Below, one piece after another: positions 1 through 9,017 of a stretch of 64,000 nucleotides of DNA. The translations under genes were made by a program, and so were the position numbers. This stretch comes from Opitutia bacterium (lineage in GTDB: Bacteria; Verrucomicrobiota; Verrucomicrobiia; Opitutales; Opitutaceae): contig JACRHS010000001.1 of assembly GCA_016217595.1 (NCBI GenBank), positions 62,001-126,000 on the forward strand, in the 5' to 3' direction. The notes beneath the pieces are model-generated. The model saw nothing but the letters and a program-made list of their open reading frames with translations. It was not told where the DNA came from and did no database searches. The first letter of the stretch is position 1. Each line of letters opens with the position of its first letter.

Positions 1-669
1 ATCCACGGCCTGCCCTTCGAGATCGCCAAGACCGCGATCTTCCAGGCCCGCGACGCCCGCATCGAGATTCTCAAGAAGATGCTCGCGGCCATCCCGGCCC
101 CGCGCAAGGACCTCAGCACCTACGCGCCGCGCATCCAGACGATCCAGATCGATCCCGAAAAGATCGGCCTGCTCATCGGGCCCGGTGGCAAGACCATCCG
201 CCGCATCACCGAAGTCACCGGCGCGCAGATCGACATCGCCGAAGACGATTCCGGCAAGGTTTTCATCTACTCGAACAACGCCGACTCGATGAGCCGCGCG
301 GTGCAAGAGATCGACGCCCTGTGCGGCGGCGGCGCGCAGATCGAAGTGGGCAAAACCTACAACGGTCGCGTGACCTCCACCAAGGAGTTCGGCGCGTTCG
401 TCGAGTGCCTGCCGGGCAAGGAAGGCCTTGTCCACATCAGCGAACTCGCTGACTTCCGCGTGCGTCGCACCGAGGACGTCGTCAAAGTGGGCGACTCCAT
501 CTGGGTGAAGTGCGTCGGCGTCGACGAGCGCAGCGGCAAGGTCCGCCTCTCGCGCAAGATCGCCATGAAGGAACGCGAGCAAGCCGAGCAACAGGCCGCC
601 CCGGCCGCCGCTCCGGCCCCCGCCGCCCCGGCGACATCCGAGGCTCCGGCCGCGCCCGCGCAAAGCTAA
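1..669 (+). CDS. pnp: Polyribonucleotide nucleotidyltransferase, C-terminal part (5' truncated by window)
   Basis: The reading frame is open from the first base and encodes the last 222 residues of PNPase, the phosphorolytic 3'-5' exoribonuclease of mRNA decay. The KH domain lies at about residues 47-105 of the visible part, with the GXXG loop in [13 protein letters not shown], and is followed by an S1 RNA-binding domain at about 113-185 ([23 protein letters not shown]). The two RNase PH cores lie upstream of the window. The protein ends in an Ala/Pro-rich tail of about 30 residues that is not part of the conserved fold. A strong hairpin terminator follows 30 bases later, so pnp ends its transcription unit. 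Confidence 0.96.
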   Translation: MHGLPFEIAKTAIFQARDARIEILKKMLAAIPAPRKDLSTYAPRIQTIQIDPEKIGLLIGPGGKTIRRITEVTGAQIDIAEDDSGKVFIYSNNADSMSRAVQEIDALCGGGAQIEVGKTYNGRVTSTKEFGAFVECLPGKEGLVHISELADFRVRRTEDVVKVGDSIWVKCVGVDERSGKVRLSRKIAMKEREQAEQQAAPAAAPAPAAPATSEAPAAPAQS

Positions 670-700
670 CGCTTCGCGCCAAGTACCGACATCATTCTCC

Positions 701-731
701 AGCCGGAGGCGTTACTGCCTCCGGCTTTTTT
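701..731 (+). terminator. Rho-independent terminator of pnp
   Basis: A perfect 10-bp stem (agccggaggc / gcctccggct) with a 6-base loop is followed by a run of T. It lies 30 bases after the pnp stop codon. Confidence 0.92.
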
Positions 732-918
732 GCGCCCCGTTGGCCCCGGTGGCACGAGCGAAAGCCATAAGATCGTCCAGCAGTTCCCGCTAAACCTCCA
801 TTGAGACGGTTGCCGGCAGATGCTAAGATCGGCCTGTTCGCGCCAGACTCCGCTCCCGTGGCGGTCGGTCCGATGCGACGTTTGCCCAGACTCTTTCCGC
901 TACTCCCCCTCACCTCCC

Positions 919-3900
919 ATGAGCGTCCTCGCCAAACTCGAACCTCTCACAATTCCCACCTACCCGGTCGGCACGCCCGAGAAGAACCCGGTGTTCTTCG
1001 AGCGCCGCGTCTATCAAGGCTCCTGCGGCAAAGTCTACCCGGTGCCGTTCATCGACAAAGTCTACGACGAGCCCAAACCCGTCGCCTACCAGAGCGCCGT
1101 GCTCGAAAACGAGTACGTGAAACTCGTCCTGCTGCCGGAAATCGGCGGACGCATCTTCATCGGGCAGGACAAGACCAACGCCAACTACGATTTCTTTTAC
1201 CGCCAGGATGTGATCAAGCCGGCGCTCGTCGGCCTCGCCGGCCCGTGGATCTCCGGCGGCGTGGAGTTCAACTGGCCGCAACACCACCGCCCGGGCACGT
1301 TCATGCCGGCCGACGTGTTCATCGAGGAAGAAGCCGATGGCGCGCGCACCGTCTGGCTCTCCGAACACGATCCGCTCAACCGCCTGAAGGGCCTGCACGG
1401 CCTGCGCCTGCGCCCCGGCAGCGCCCTCGTCGAGTTGCGCGCGCGACTCTTTAACCGCACGCCGCTCACCCAGACCTTCCTCTGGTGGGCCAACGTCGCC
1501 GCACGCGTCCACGAGCGCTATCAGTCGTTTTTCCCGCCCGACGTGCACTACGTGGCCGACCACGCCGTGCGCGCGATGTCGTCGTTCCCCGAGGCGCGCA
1601 ACCCTTACTACGGCGTGCGCTACCAGGACCGCCCCGGCGCCAACGACCTGAGCTGGTACAAAAACATCCCCGTCCCCACCAGCTACATGATTTGCGAGAC
1701 CGCCTTCGATTTCTTCGGCGGCTACGATTACGCGGCGCAGGGCGGCTTCGTGCACGTCGCCAACCGCCACATCTCGCCCGGCAAGAAGCAATGGACCTGG
1801 GGCAACCACGCCTTCGGCTGGGCCTGGGATCGCGAACTCACCGACACCGGCGGCCCGTACATCGAGCTCATGGCCGGCGTGTACACCGACAACCAGCCCG
1901 ACTTCAGCTACCTCGCGCCATACGAAACAAAGACGTTCTCCCAATTCTGGTGGCCGATCCAAAAAGTCGGCCCGGTGCAGAACGCCAACGAAGACGCCGC
2001 GCTCCGTCTCGTGGTCGGCGAGGAACGCCGGCTCGATCTCGCCGCACTGGTCTCCGCCCCGCTGCCCGGCGCGCGCCTCGTGCTGCGCGAATCCGGTCGC
2101 ATGGCGCTCGATGTCCGCGTCGATCTCACGCCCGGACAGCCGTGGCAGAATCAGGCCCTCAAGCTGCAAGCCGAAGATCCCGCCGCGCTGGAGTTCATCC
2201 TCGAAGACAACGCCGGCCGCCGCGTGCTCAGTTATCAACCGGTCAGCACCGCCGGTCGCGAGCGCTCGCGCGTCGTCGCCACCGAACCCGCCGCGCCCGT
2301 CGAAGTGAAGTCGGCCGACGAACTTTTCATCATCGGCGAACATCTCGAACAATACCGCCACCCCACCCGCGACCCCGAATTGTACTGGAACGAAGCGCTG
2401 CGCCGCGATCCGCAGGACGCCCGTTGCCATCTCGCGATCGGTCGCCGGCTGTTGCGCCGCGGCTGTCTCGCGCAAGCCGTGCCGCACTTCGAGCAGGCCA
2501 TCGCCCGTCTCACCGTCAAACACCCGAATCCCGTCACGGGCGAAGCACATTATTACCTTGGTCTCACGCTTCGGCTCCTGGGGCGTCATGCCGACGCCTA
2601 CCGCCTGCTCTACAAAGCCACCTGGAACTACGAGTGGCGCGCCGCCGCGTACTACGAGCTGGCCGCGCTCGATTGCCGGAAAAGCGATTTTCGCCAGGCG
2701 CTGGTTCATCTCGAAGCCAGCCTCGACACCAACCGGCAGAACAACAAAGCCCGCGTGCTCAAAGCCGCCGCGCTGCGCCGCCTGGGCCGCAATGCCGAAG
2801 CCGCCGCCACGCTGGACGCGTTGTGCGCCGTCGATCCGCTCGACCACTGGGCGCGCTACGAGCAAGCGCTGCTCACCGGCGACGCTCAGCGCTTCCTCGC
2901 TCTGTCGCGCAACGATGCGCAGACGATCCTCGACCTCGTGTTCGACTACGCCGATGCCGGCCTGTTCGCCGAGGCGATCAAGTTGCTCGACCAGCATCAC
3001 CAGAATCCGGTGACGCCCGCCGCCGTGGCCAATCCGCTCCAGCGCACGCAGAGCACCCGCTACGTTTTCGCCTGGTTGCAGCAGCAGTCCGGCGTGGCGC
3101 CGGCCGCCGCGCTCGCCGAGGCCCGTCGCCAGACGCCCGACTACTTCTTCCCCTCGCGTTTGCACGAGCAGCTCGTGTTGGAGTGGGCGCTCGCGCAGCC
3201 CGGCGCCGACGCGCTCGCCGCCTACGGTCTCGGCAACTACCTCTACGATCTGAAACGCCACGAAGACGCCATCGGCGCGTGGGAACGCAGCGTCGCCGCC
3301 GGGGCCGCCTTCGCCACCGTTTACCGCAATCTCGGCATCGCCTACTGGAATGTCCGCCGCGACGGCGTGAAGGCCCGCGCCGCTTACACCCGCGCGCTGG
3401 CGCTCGACGCCACCGACGCGCGCCTCGTCTTCGAATTCGACCAGCTCCGCAAGAAGCTCAACGAACCGCTCGCCGACCGCATCGCCTTCCTGGAAGCGCA
3501 ACGCGAGCTCGTGCAAGCGCGCGACGACTCCTCAGTCGAATTCGCCGCACTCTACAACCTCACCGGCCGGGCCGGCGAAGCGCTCGCGCTCGTCACCGGT
3601 CGGCGTTTCCACCCATGGGAGGGCGGCGAGGGGAAAGTTCTCCGCGAGTACACCACCGCGCGCCTTCTCCTCGGCCAACAGGCCCTGGCCCGCGGCGACG
3701 CCGCGCTCGCGCTCGACCACTTCGGCAAGGCGATGGAGACGCCCGACTCGCTCGGCGAAGCCTACCATTTCCTCCAGGCCAAGGCCGACGTGAATTACTG
3801 GCTCGGCTGCGCCTTGCGCGCGCTCGGCCGCACCGCCGAGGCCACGCGCCATTTCGAGATGTGCGCGGCCGAGAGCGGCGATTTCAGCGAGATGGCGGTC

Positions 3901-4245
3901 ACCGAGCACAGTCCGCTCAGCTATTGGCGCGGACGCGCCCTCCAGGCGCTCGGCCGCACCGCCGACGCCAAGAAACTCTTCCAGGACTTCCGCGCCTTCG
4001 GCGAGCGCAAGCTCGGCGAGACGGCGAAGATCGAGTACTTCGCCACCTCGTTGCCCAATCTGCTCGTGTTCGAGGAGGATCTACAGGCGCGGCGCAATGC
4101 CGAGAACCACCTGCTGATCGCCCTCGCCTGCCACGGTCTGGAAGATTCCGCTGGCGCTCGCGCTCATTTGCAGCAGACGCTTGCGTTCACCAATGCCGAA
4201 CAGCGCAGCGCCGATTTGCAGGCCGAGCTGACCGCACGCCCCTAG
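919..4245 (+). CDS. DUF5107 domain protein with C-terminal TPR repeats
   Basis: A 1108-residue protein. The N-terminal third (about residues 10-330) matches my recollection of the DUF5107 family, with a sugar-mutarotase-like beta-sandwich and motifs such as PEIGGRIF and GPWISGGVEFNWPQHHR. From about residue 470 to the end it is a solenoid of TPR-like helical pairs (AAYYELAALD, GNYLYDLKRHEDAIGAWE, VYRNLGIAYWNV). No signal peptide is evident from the ATG chosen, where family-like sequence (MSVLAKLEPLTIPTYP) begins; the frame is open further upstream but that part is not protein-like. A sugar porter starts 25 bases downstream on the same strand, so the two are probably co-transcribed and the protein may bind or process a sugar taken up by that porter. 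The function is not established. Confidence 0.85.
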   Translation: MSVLAKLEPLTIPTYPVGTPEKNPVFFERRVYQGSCGKVYPVPFIDKVYDEPKPVAYQSAVLENEYVKLVLLPEIGGRIFIGQDKTNANYDFFYRQDVIKPALVGLAGPWISGGVEFNWPQHHRPGTFMPADVFIEEEADGARTVWLSEHDPLNRLKGLHGLRLRPGSALVELRARLFNRTPLTQTFLWWANVAARVHERYQSFFPPDVHYVADHAVRAMSSFPEARNPYYGVRYQDRPGANDLSWYKNIPVPTSYMICETAFDFFGGYDYAAQGGFVHVANRHISPGKKQWTWGNHAFGWAWDRELTDTGGPYIELMAGVYTDNQPDFSYLAPYETKTFSQFWWPIQKVGPVQNANEDAALRLVVGEERRLDLAALVSAPLPGARLVLRESGRMALDVRVDLTPGQPWQNQALKLQAEDPAALEFILEDNAGRRVLSYQPVSTAGRERSRVVATEPAAPVEVKSADELFIIGEHLEQYRHPTRDPELYWNEALRRDPQDARCHLAIGRRLLRRGCLAQAVPHFEQAIARLTVKHPNPVTGEAHYYLGLTLRLLGRHADAYRLLYKATWNYEWRAAAYYELAALDCRKSDFRQALVHLEASLDTNRQNNKARVLKAAALRRLGRNAEAAATLDALCAVDPLDHWARYEQALLTGDAQRFLALSRNDAQTILDLVFDYADAGLFAEAIKLLDQHHQNPVTPAAVANPLQRTQSTRYVFAWLQQQSGVAPAAALAEARRQTPDYFFPSRLHEQLVLEWALAQPGADALAAYGLGNYLYDLKRHEDAIGAWERSVAAGAAFATVYRNLGIAYWNVRRDGVKARAAYTRALALDATDARLVFEFDQLRKKLNEPLADRIAFLEAQRELVQARDDSSVEFAALYNLTGRAGEALALVTGRRFHPWEGGEGKVLREYTTARLLLGQQALARGDAALALDHFGKAMETPDSLGEAYHFLQAKADVNYWLGCALRALGRTAEATRHFEMCAAESGDFSEMAVTEHSPLSYWRGRALQALGRTADAKKLFQDFRAFGERKLGETAKIEYFATSLPNLLVFEEDLQARRNAENHLLIALACHGLEDSAGARAHLQQTLAFTNAEQRSADLQAELTARP

Positions 4246-4270
4246 TTTTTACTCCATCCCCGCCCAAAAC

Positions 4271-5689
4271 ATGATCACCGCCACGTCCTCCGACTCCTCT
4301 CAACTCAAAGCCGAATACAACTTCACCTACATCTGGATCATCTCGCTGGTCGCCGCGCTCGGCGGCCTGCTCTTCGGATGGGACTGGGTGGTGATCGGCG
4401 GCGCAAAACCATTTTTCGAGCGGTATTTCGACCTGACGAGCGAAGCGCTGAAAGGCTGGGCCAATAGTTGCGCGCTCATCGGCTGTCTCGTCGGTGCGTT
4501 GGTCGCAGGCGCACTCAGCGACCGTTTCGGCCGCAAACGGCTGCTCGTCGCGGCCGCACTGTTGTTCGCCGTCACGTCGCTGGGCAACGCGCTCGCCGAC
4601 AATTTCACGATCTTTGTGCTCTGGCGGATGCTCGGCGGCGTGGCCATCGGCCTCGCGTCGAATCTCTCGCCGATGTACATCGCCGAGGTCGCCCCGGCGC
4701 AGCTGCGCGGCCGGCTGGTCTCGATCAACCAGCTCACCATCGTGCTCGGCATCCTGTTCGCGCAATACCTCAACTGGTACATCGTGCGCAATCTGCCGGC
4801 GGGCGCGACGGACGAGTTCATCCGCACCTCGTGGTTCGGGCAGTCCGCCTGGCGCTGGATGTTCGGCCTCACCGCCGTGCCGTCGCTCCTGTTTTTCCTC
4901 GGCATGTTCCTCGTGCCGGAGAGTCCGCGCTGGCTCGCCAAGAACGGCCGGCCGGAGCAGGCGCGCGCCGTCCTCGCCAAAATCGGCGGCCAAAACTACG
5001 CCAACGCCGCCGTCACCGAGATCGAGGCCACGCTGGTCAACGAAGACGCCAAGGTGAATTTCCGCGAGCTGCTCGATCCCAAGCTCCGCAAGGTGCTCGT
5101 GCTCGGCGTCACGCTGGCCGTCTTCCAGCAATGGTGCGGCATCAACGTCATCTTCAATTACGCCGAGGAGATTTTCCGCGCCGCCGGTTACGATATTTCG
5201 ACGGTGCTGAAAAACATCGCCTGGACCGGCTCGGTGAACCTCGCCTTTACGTTCGTGGCGCTCGGCGTCGTGGACAAGGGCGGCCGCCGTCCGCTGATGC
5301 TCTTCGGCGCCGCGGCGCTCGCAGTGATCTATCTGGCGATGGGCTTCTGCTACCAAGCGCATGTGCAAGGCCTGCCGATGCTGCTCCTCGTGCTCGCGGC
5401 CATCGGTTGCTACGCGATGTCGCTCGCGCCGGTGACGTGGGTCGTGATCTCGGAAGTGTTCCCCAACCGCATCCGCGGCGCGGCCATCGCCGTCGCCGTG
5501 ACCGCGCTCTGGATCGCCTGCTTCATCCTCACCTACACGTTCCCGATTTTGAACCGCGTGCTCGGCGCTGCCGGCACGTTCTGGCTCTACGGCGCGATCT
5601 GCATCGCCGGCTTCCTCTTCATCAAGGTCAAGCTGCCGGAGACCAAGGGCAAATCGCTCGAGCAGCTGGAAAACGAGCTGACGAAATAA
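4271..5689 (+). CDS. MFS sugar porter (sugar:H+ symporter family)
   Basis: A 472-residue inner-membrane transporter of the sugar porter family (XylE/GalP/GLUT-like), expected to have 12 membrane segments. Hallmarks visible are GGLLFGWDWVVIGG in TM1, the D-R-x-G-R-(K/R) loop after TM2 (SDRFGRKR), PESPRWL after TM6, QQWCGINVIFNY in TM7, and PETKGKSLEQLE at the C-terminus. It lies 25 bases after the DUF5107/TPR gene, suggesting an operon. Substrate cannot be fixed from sequence; a hexose or pentose is likely. A second sugar porter of the same family is present at 56.1 kb, similar in length and motifs but clearly divergent. Confidence 0.93.
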   Translation: MITATSSDSSQLKAEYNFTYIWIISLVAALGGLLFGWDWVVIGGAKPFFERYFDLTSEALKGWANSCALIGCLVGALVAGALSDRFGRKRLLVAAALLFAVTSLGNALADNFTIFVLWRMLGGVAIGLASNLSPMYIAEVAPAQLRGRLVSINQLTIVLGILFAQYLNWYIVRNLPAGATDEFIRTSWFGQSAWRWMFGLTAVPSLLFFLGMFLVPESPRWLAKNGRPEQARAVLAKIGGQNYANAAVTEIEATLVNEDAKVNFRELLDPKLRKVLVLGVTLAVFQQWCGINVIFNYAEEIFRAAGYDISTVLKNIAWTGSVNLAFTFVALGVVDKGGRRPLMLFGAAALAVIYLAMGFCYQAHVQGLPMLLLVLAAIGCYAMSLAPVTWVVISEVFPNRIRGAAIAVAVTALWIACFILTYTFPILNRVLGAAGTFWLYGAICIAGFLFIKVKLPETKGKSLEQLENELTK

Positions 5690-5712
5690 ACCCGTATCAG
5701 GTAAATCCGGAC

Positions 5713-5783
5713 TGTAGGGCGGCATCGCCGAATGCCGCCGTTCCTTGGTAATCCGCGGCGGGGTTCGGCGACCCCGCCCTACA
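5713..5783. repeat. Paired-hairpin palindromic repeat, family B copy 1
   Basis: A 71-bp element starting and ending with TGTAGGG / CCCTACA. It has two arms, each a perfect 8-bp hairpin with the same CGCCGA loop: stem GGCGGCAT in the left arm, GGCGGGGT in the right arm (read from the other strand). A second copy with identical arms but a different centre lies at 49.7 kb in the opposite orientation. It sits in the gap between two convergent genes, which is typical of REP/BIME elements. Confidence 0.8.
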
Positions 5784-5802
5784 ATTGCGGAAGCCCGGCT
5801 GC

Positions 5803-6789
5803 TCAGCTCAGGCGCAGTTCGAGCCACCACTCCACTGCGCCTGCTGCGGGCAAGGTACCGGCTGAACCGCGCGCGATGGCTTGGGCAAGATTGTCGGTGT
5901 CGCCGATGCACGGCTCCGCCGCGACGGTGTAGACGGGTGGCAACTGCGGGTTGCCCGTCCAGCCACTGTAATTCAGCCACAGCCCGAGCTGCGGCACCGC
6001 CGCCGGATCAGCACGCAATTCGCACGTCGCGCCATCGGCCGGATCGACCATGCGCAGCAAGGTCGATGCGTTGTTGGCTAAATATAGTTTGGCCGCCCAG
6101 CCCGCGGTGGCAGGCGGAGTCTGCGTGAGGTCGAGCTGGGGCAGATGCGGCCAGGTGAAAGCCTGCCCGGCGTCTGCGGTCAGTGTTCCCACGGCGCAAT
6201 CGATTCGTCCCGGACCCGCCGCGCGCTCCAAACGCATTCCCGGTTTCACCGCAAAAGCGGGATGGCTGCTCCACACAAAGCGCCACGCTTCCGGCGCGAG
6301 ATTCTCCAGCCGGTAATCGCAGCGAATGCCGCCCTCGGGCAGCAACGCGATGGTCTTGGTCAAACGGTACGGCAACGCTTCGCCCGTGATTGTCAGCCGC
6401 ACCCCCGCGCCGGTCGGCTCGCAGTGCCACGTCCGCGCCCAGACCTCACCGTGATCCGGCAACGCCCGACCGGCAAACGGCGCCTGCGGATACGCGCCCG
6501 CCGCGATGTTGGGAAAACATTCGTCGAACCCGCCGACATCGTAATCGCCGAAATTCTGCGCCGTCGGCGCGGGTTGCCGCCACGGCATCGCGGGATGAGC
6601 AAACAACCATTCACGCGACCGTCGCCGGTCCACAAGACTGGCAAGTTTTCCGCCCCAAGCCGGCAGCAACCGCACCGCCGTGCGCGCATCCGCCAGCTCC
6701 ATCGCGGACAAACCGCGGTGCACAATTTCACTAACACCGCCGGCGGGCGCTCCGCTCGGAGCGGGAGATTTCTGGGTCGGGAAAGACAT
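5803..6789 (-). CDS. Aldose 1-epimerase (mutarotase)-like protein
   Basis: A 328-residue protein of the galactose mutarotase superfamily, which interconverts anomers of aldoses or binds hexose derivatives. Supporting segments are VRLLPAWGGKLASLVD near the N-terminus, the conserved WSSHPAFAVKPG (family motif with the catalytic-region His) around residue 185, and YTVAAEPCIGDTDNL near the end, where the family carries a conserved Glu. The ATG at 6789 was chosen over an upstream TTG in the same frame. It is convergent with the sugar porter and divergent from the oxidoreductase gene at 6.9 kb. No signal peptide is visible, so it is probably cytoplasmic. Substrate is unknown. Confidence 0.8.
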   Translation of the reverse strand: MSFPTQKSPAPSGAPAGGVSEIVHRGLSAMELADARTAVRLLPAWGGKLASLVDRRRSREWLFAHPAMPWRQPAPTAQNFGDYDVGGFDECFPNIAAGAYPQAPFAGRALPDHGEVWARTWHCEPTGAGVRLTITGEALPYRLTKTIALLPEGGIRCDYRLENLAPEAWRFVWSSHPAFAVKPGMRLERAAGPGRIDCAVGTLTADAGQAFTWPHLPQLDLTQTPPATAGWAAKLYLANNASTLLRMVDPADGATCELRADPAAVPQLGLWLNYSGWTGNPQLPPVYTVAAEPCIGDTDNLAQAIARGSAGTLPAAGAVEWWLELRLS

Positions 6790-6915
6790 CGCCGACAGTT
6801 GGGCGAAAGCGGAGTGCGACTTCAAACCGCAAAGCGCGCAAAAGGCGGGCGCATTGCGCCGTTGACGCCCTCCAGCCGTTGCCGTGTCAATACCGGCCCC
6901 AAACCCAAAATTACC

Positions 6916-7905
6916 ATGAAGCTTCGCCTGTCGTTGATCGCGTTATTTGCCTTCGCCTTGCTCGCCACGCTGCGCGCCGAGCCATTGAAGATCGCCATCG
7001 TGGGGCTCGACAGCTCGCACAGTGTCGCCTTCACGAAATTGCTCCATGAGGAGAAAAATCCGGATCACGTGCCAGGCGGCGTCGTGGTGGCGGCCTTCAA
7101 AGGAGGCAGCCCGGATATCGAGAAAAGCATCAAGCGCATCGACGGCTTCACCGAGCAGATGAGCAAACTCGGCGTGAAAATCGCCGGCACCATTGCCGAG
7201 ACGGTGGCTGGCGTGGACGCCGTATTGATTGTCAGCGTCGATGGGCGCGCCCATTTGGAGCAGTTCAAACAGGTGGTGGCGCTCGCGCCGGGCAAGCCGG
7301 TGTTCATCGACAAGCCGCTCGGTGGCAGTCTGCGCGAGGGCGCGGAAATTTTCCGGCTCGCGCGCAAGGAGAAGATTCCAGTGTTCACCGCCTCCACCCT
7401 GCGCTTCACGCCCGCCCTGCAGGACTTGCAGGTGGGAACGATCCGCACCGCGATCGGTTACTCACCGGCCGAGCTGGAGGCGCACCACCCTGACCTTTTC
7501 TGGTACAACATCCACGCCGTCGAAACGGTGTACCGCATGCTGGGCCGCGGGTGTGTGAGTGTCTCGCGTGTCCAGACCGCCAACAGCGAAGTGGCGACCG
7601 GCGTCTGGTCCGACGGCCGCGTGGGCGTGGTGCTCGGTTTGCGCGGCACGCCGGGCGTGTACGGTTTCAAAGTGTTCGGCGAAAAACGCACCGTCGGCGA
7701 GGACCTCAAGGTCGGCTACGGGCCGCTCGTGCGCGCCGTGATGACGTTCTTCCAGACCAAGCAACCGCCGGTAACGGCAGCCGAGAGCCTGGAGACGCTG
7801 GCCTTCATGGAAGCCGCGGATCTCAGCAAAAAGCAGGGCGGCAAAGCCGTGTCGCTGTCGGAGCTACTCGCCCCGTACGCCGACATCATGGCTCCGACGC
7901 CCTGA
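6916..7905 (+). CDS. Gfo/Idh/MocA-family oxidoreductase with signal peptide
   Basis: A 329-residue NAD(P)-dependent sugar dehydrogenase-like protein. An N-terminal signal peptide (MKLRLSLIALFAFALLATLRA) is followed by a Rossmann fold whose dinucleotide loop reads AIVGLDSSHSVAF, a variant seen in one subfamily, in place of the usual GxGxxG. The FIDKPLGG segment carries the catalytic-region lysine of the family (EKP motif). HHPDLFWYNIHAVETVYRML corresponds to the active-site helix. The frame is open 770 bases upstream, but that part overlaps the divergent mutarotase gene antisense; the ATG before the signal peptide is the sensible start. Exported members of this family are common in Verrucomicrobia and Planctomycetes. 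Substrate is not known. Confidence 0.85.
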   Translation: MKLRLSLIALFAFALLATLRAEPLKIAIVGLDSSHSVAFTKLLHEEKNPDHVPGGVVVAAFKGGSPDIEKSIKRIDGFTEQMSKLGVKIAGTIAETVAGVDAVLIVSVDGRAHLEQFKQVVALAPGKPVFIDKPLGGSLREGAEIFRLARKEKIPVFTASTLRFTPALQDLQVGTIRTAIGYSPAELEAHHPDLFWYNIHAVETVYRMLGRGCVSVSRVQTANSEVATGVWSDGRVGVVLGLRGTPGVYGFKVFGEKRTVGEDLKVGYGPLVRAVMTFFQTKQPPVTAAESLETLAFMEAADLSKKQGGKAVSLSELLAPYADIMAPTP

Positions 7906-7930
7906 GTCGTCTGTGCGCCCCGCCTGCGCC

Positions 7931-8974
7931 TCAACCCGGATAAGGCGTGCCGGTAAACGCGCGGGCGGTGCGGATCATCGCCTTGAGATTGGCGGGCGGT
8001 GTCTCCGCGGGGATGGCGCAACCGGCGTTGAGCACAAAACGCGCGACGCCGGCAAATTGCTCCAGCAATTCCCGCGTTTTGGCCGCCACCAATTCCGGCG
8101 TGCCAAACGTGAGCACACCGCTGGGATCGATGTTGCCGATAAACGTTGCCCGCCCATCGAGAGCGGCGCGGATCTTCTGCAGATCGGTCCGGTAATCGAG
8201 TTCCAGCGCATCTGCGCCCGTGCTGACCATGTCGGCGAGGATCGCGTCGGTTTTACCGCAGATGTGCAGCACGTATGGCATCCCTGCTTTATGCGCCGCC
8301 GCAACCACCTGCCGCTCGCCCGGCAACGCGAAACGCCGGTACATATCGGGCGAGATGAGCTCCGGTCCGGCGGGGCTGTCGCCGTTGGAAACGATGTGCG
8401 CACCCGCCTGCGCCATCAGTTCCACAAACTGGGTGGTTGCCTGCGCACAGTAGGCCAGAAGTTTTTGCACCGCCTCTTCACTGTCTTCGTCGAGCAAATC
8501 CATCATCCAGACCTCGGGCGTGCGCATCATGCTCGCGAGAGAGAATGGCGCCTGATCGCAGTTGCCCCGGATTAGAATTTCGTTCCCGAAATGGGCGCGC
8601 AACAAACGCACCGCCTCCAGCCAGACCTGGATGCGAGGAGACTCGGCAATGCGCGGCATACCCAGATCCGCCACCGCAGACAGATCGGTCAGCGACGGGG
8701 CTTCGCAGCGCGCCGGCTGATTCTCTGGATAATCCACCGGCACACCGACCGCGCCAGCGAGTGTGGCGGTGTCGATGTCGACCAAGATCCCATCGTAGTG
8801 ATAGGTCTCGACGGCCTGGATCAGCGTATCGGCGATCACCCGGGGGCTTTCGCGATACTCCCGATGCGTGCGCTTGGCCTCGTGGATGGCCAGAAGGAAA
8901 TTATGCAACATTATCGGCACTGCGTCGGGCTGTTCCCCACGCAATGCCGACATGATTCTTAGATAACCGTTCAT
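7931..8974 (-). CDS. Uroporphyrinogen decarboxylase-fold protein, probable MtaA/CmuA-type methyltransferase
   Basis: A 347-residue (beta/alpha)8-barrel protein of the URO-D superfamily. It lacks the MRQAGR-type N-terminal motif of true HemE (here VPIMLHNFLLAI) but has the zinc-binding pattern of corrinoid-dependent methyltransferases: H237-x-C239 in YVLHICGKT and C319 in LNAGCAIPAE. Other family segments are FIGNIDPSGVLTFGTPE and SNGDSPAGPELISPDMYRRF. The ATG is preceded by a good ribosome-binding site (GGGAGGT), one of the few clear ones in the window. It begins 44 bases after the TonB receptor gene and probably belongs to that transcription unit. Members near sugar genes are often of unknown function, so a methyl-transfer role is inference. 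Confidence 0.85.
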   Translation of the reverse strand: MNGYLRIMSALRGEQPDAVPIMLHNFLLAIHEAKRTHREYRESPRVIADTLIQAVETYHYDGILVDIDTATLAGAVGVPVDYPENQPARCEAPSLTDLSAVADLGMPRIAESPRIQVWLEAVRLLRAHFGNEILIRGNCDQAPFSLASMMRTPEVWMMDLLDEDSEEAVQKLLAYCAQATTQFVELMAQAGAHIVSNGDSPAGPELISPDMYRRFALPGERQVVAAAHKAGMPYVLHICGKTDAILADMVSTGADALELDYRTDLQKIRAALDGRATFIGNIDPSGVLTFGTPELVAAKTRELLEQFAGVARFVLNAGCAIPAETPPANLKAMIRTARAFTGTPYPG

Positions 8975-9017
8975 TTACCTCCCATTAAGTTTCCCCGAGA
9001 GGCCAAGCCAACTAAAA

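Noticed and set aside
910-3516. 868-codon minus-strand open frame opposite the DUF5107/TPR gene
   Set aside because: Same antisense effect; the protein is low-complexity and unlike any family.
4187-5980. 597-codon minus-strand open frame across the first sugar porter
   Set aside because: The plus-strand product has all the sugar porter motifs; the antisense product is rich in Arg, Glu and His without domain structure.
7931-8974. Assignment of the URO-D-fold protein as HemE
   Set aside because: It lacks the MRQAGR-type substrate motif and has the zinc pattern of methyltransferases; HemE is better sought elsewhere, although hemB is in the window.
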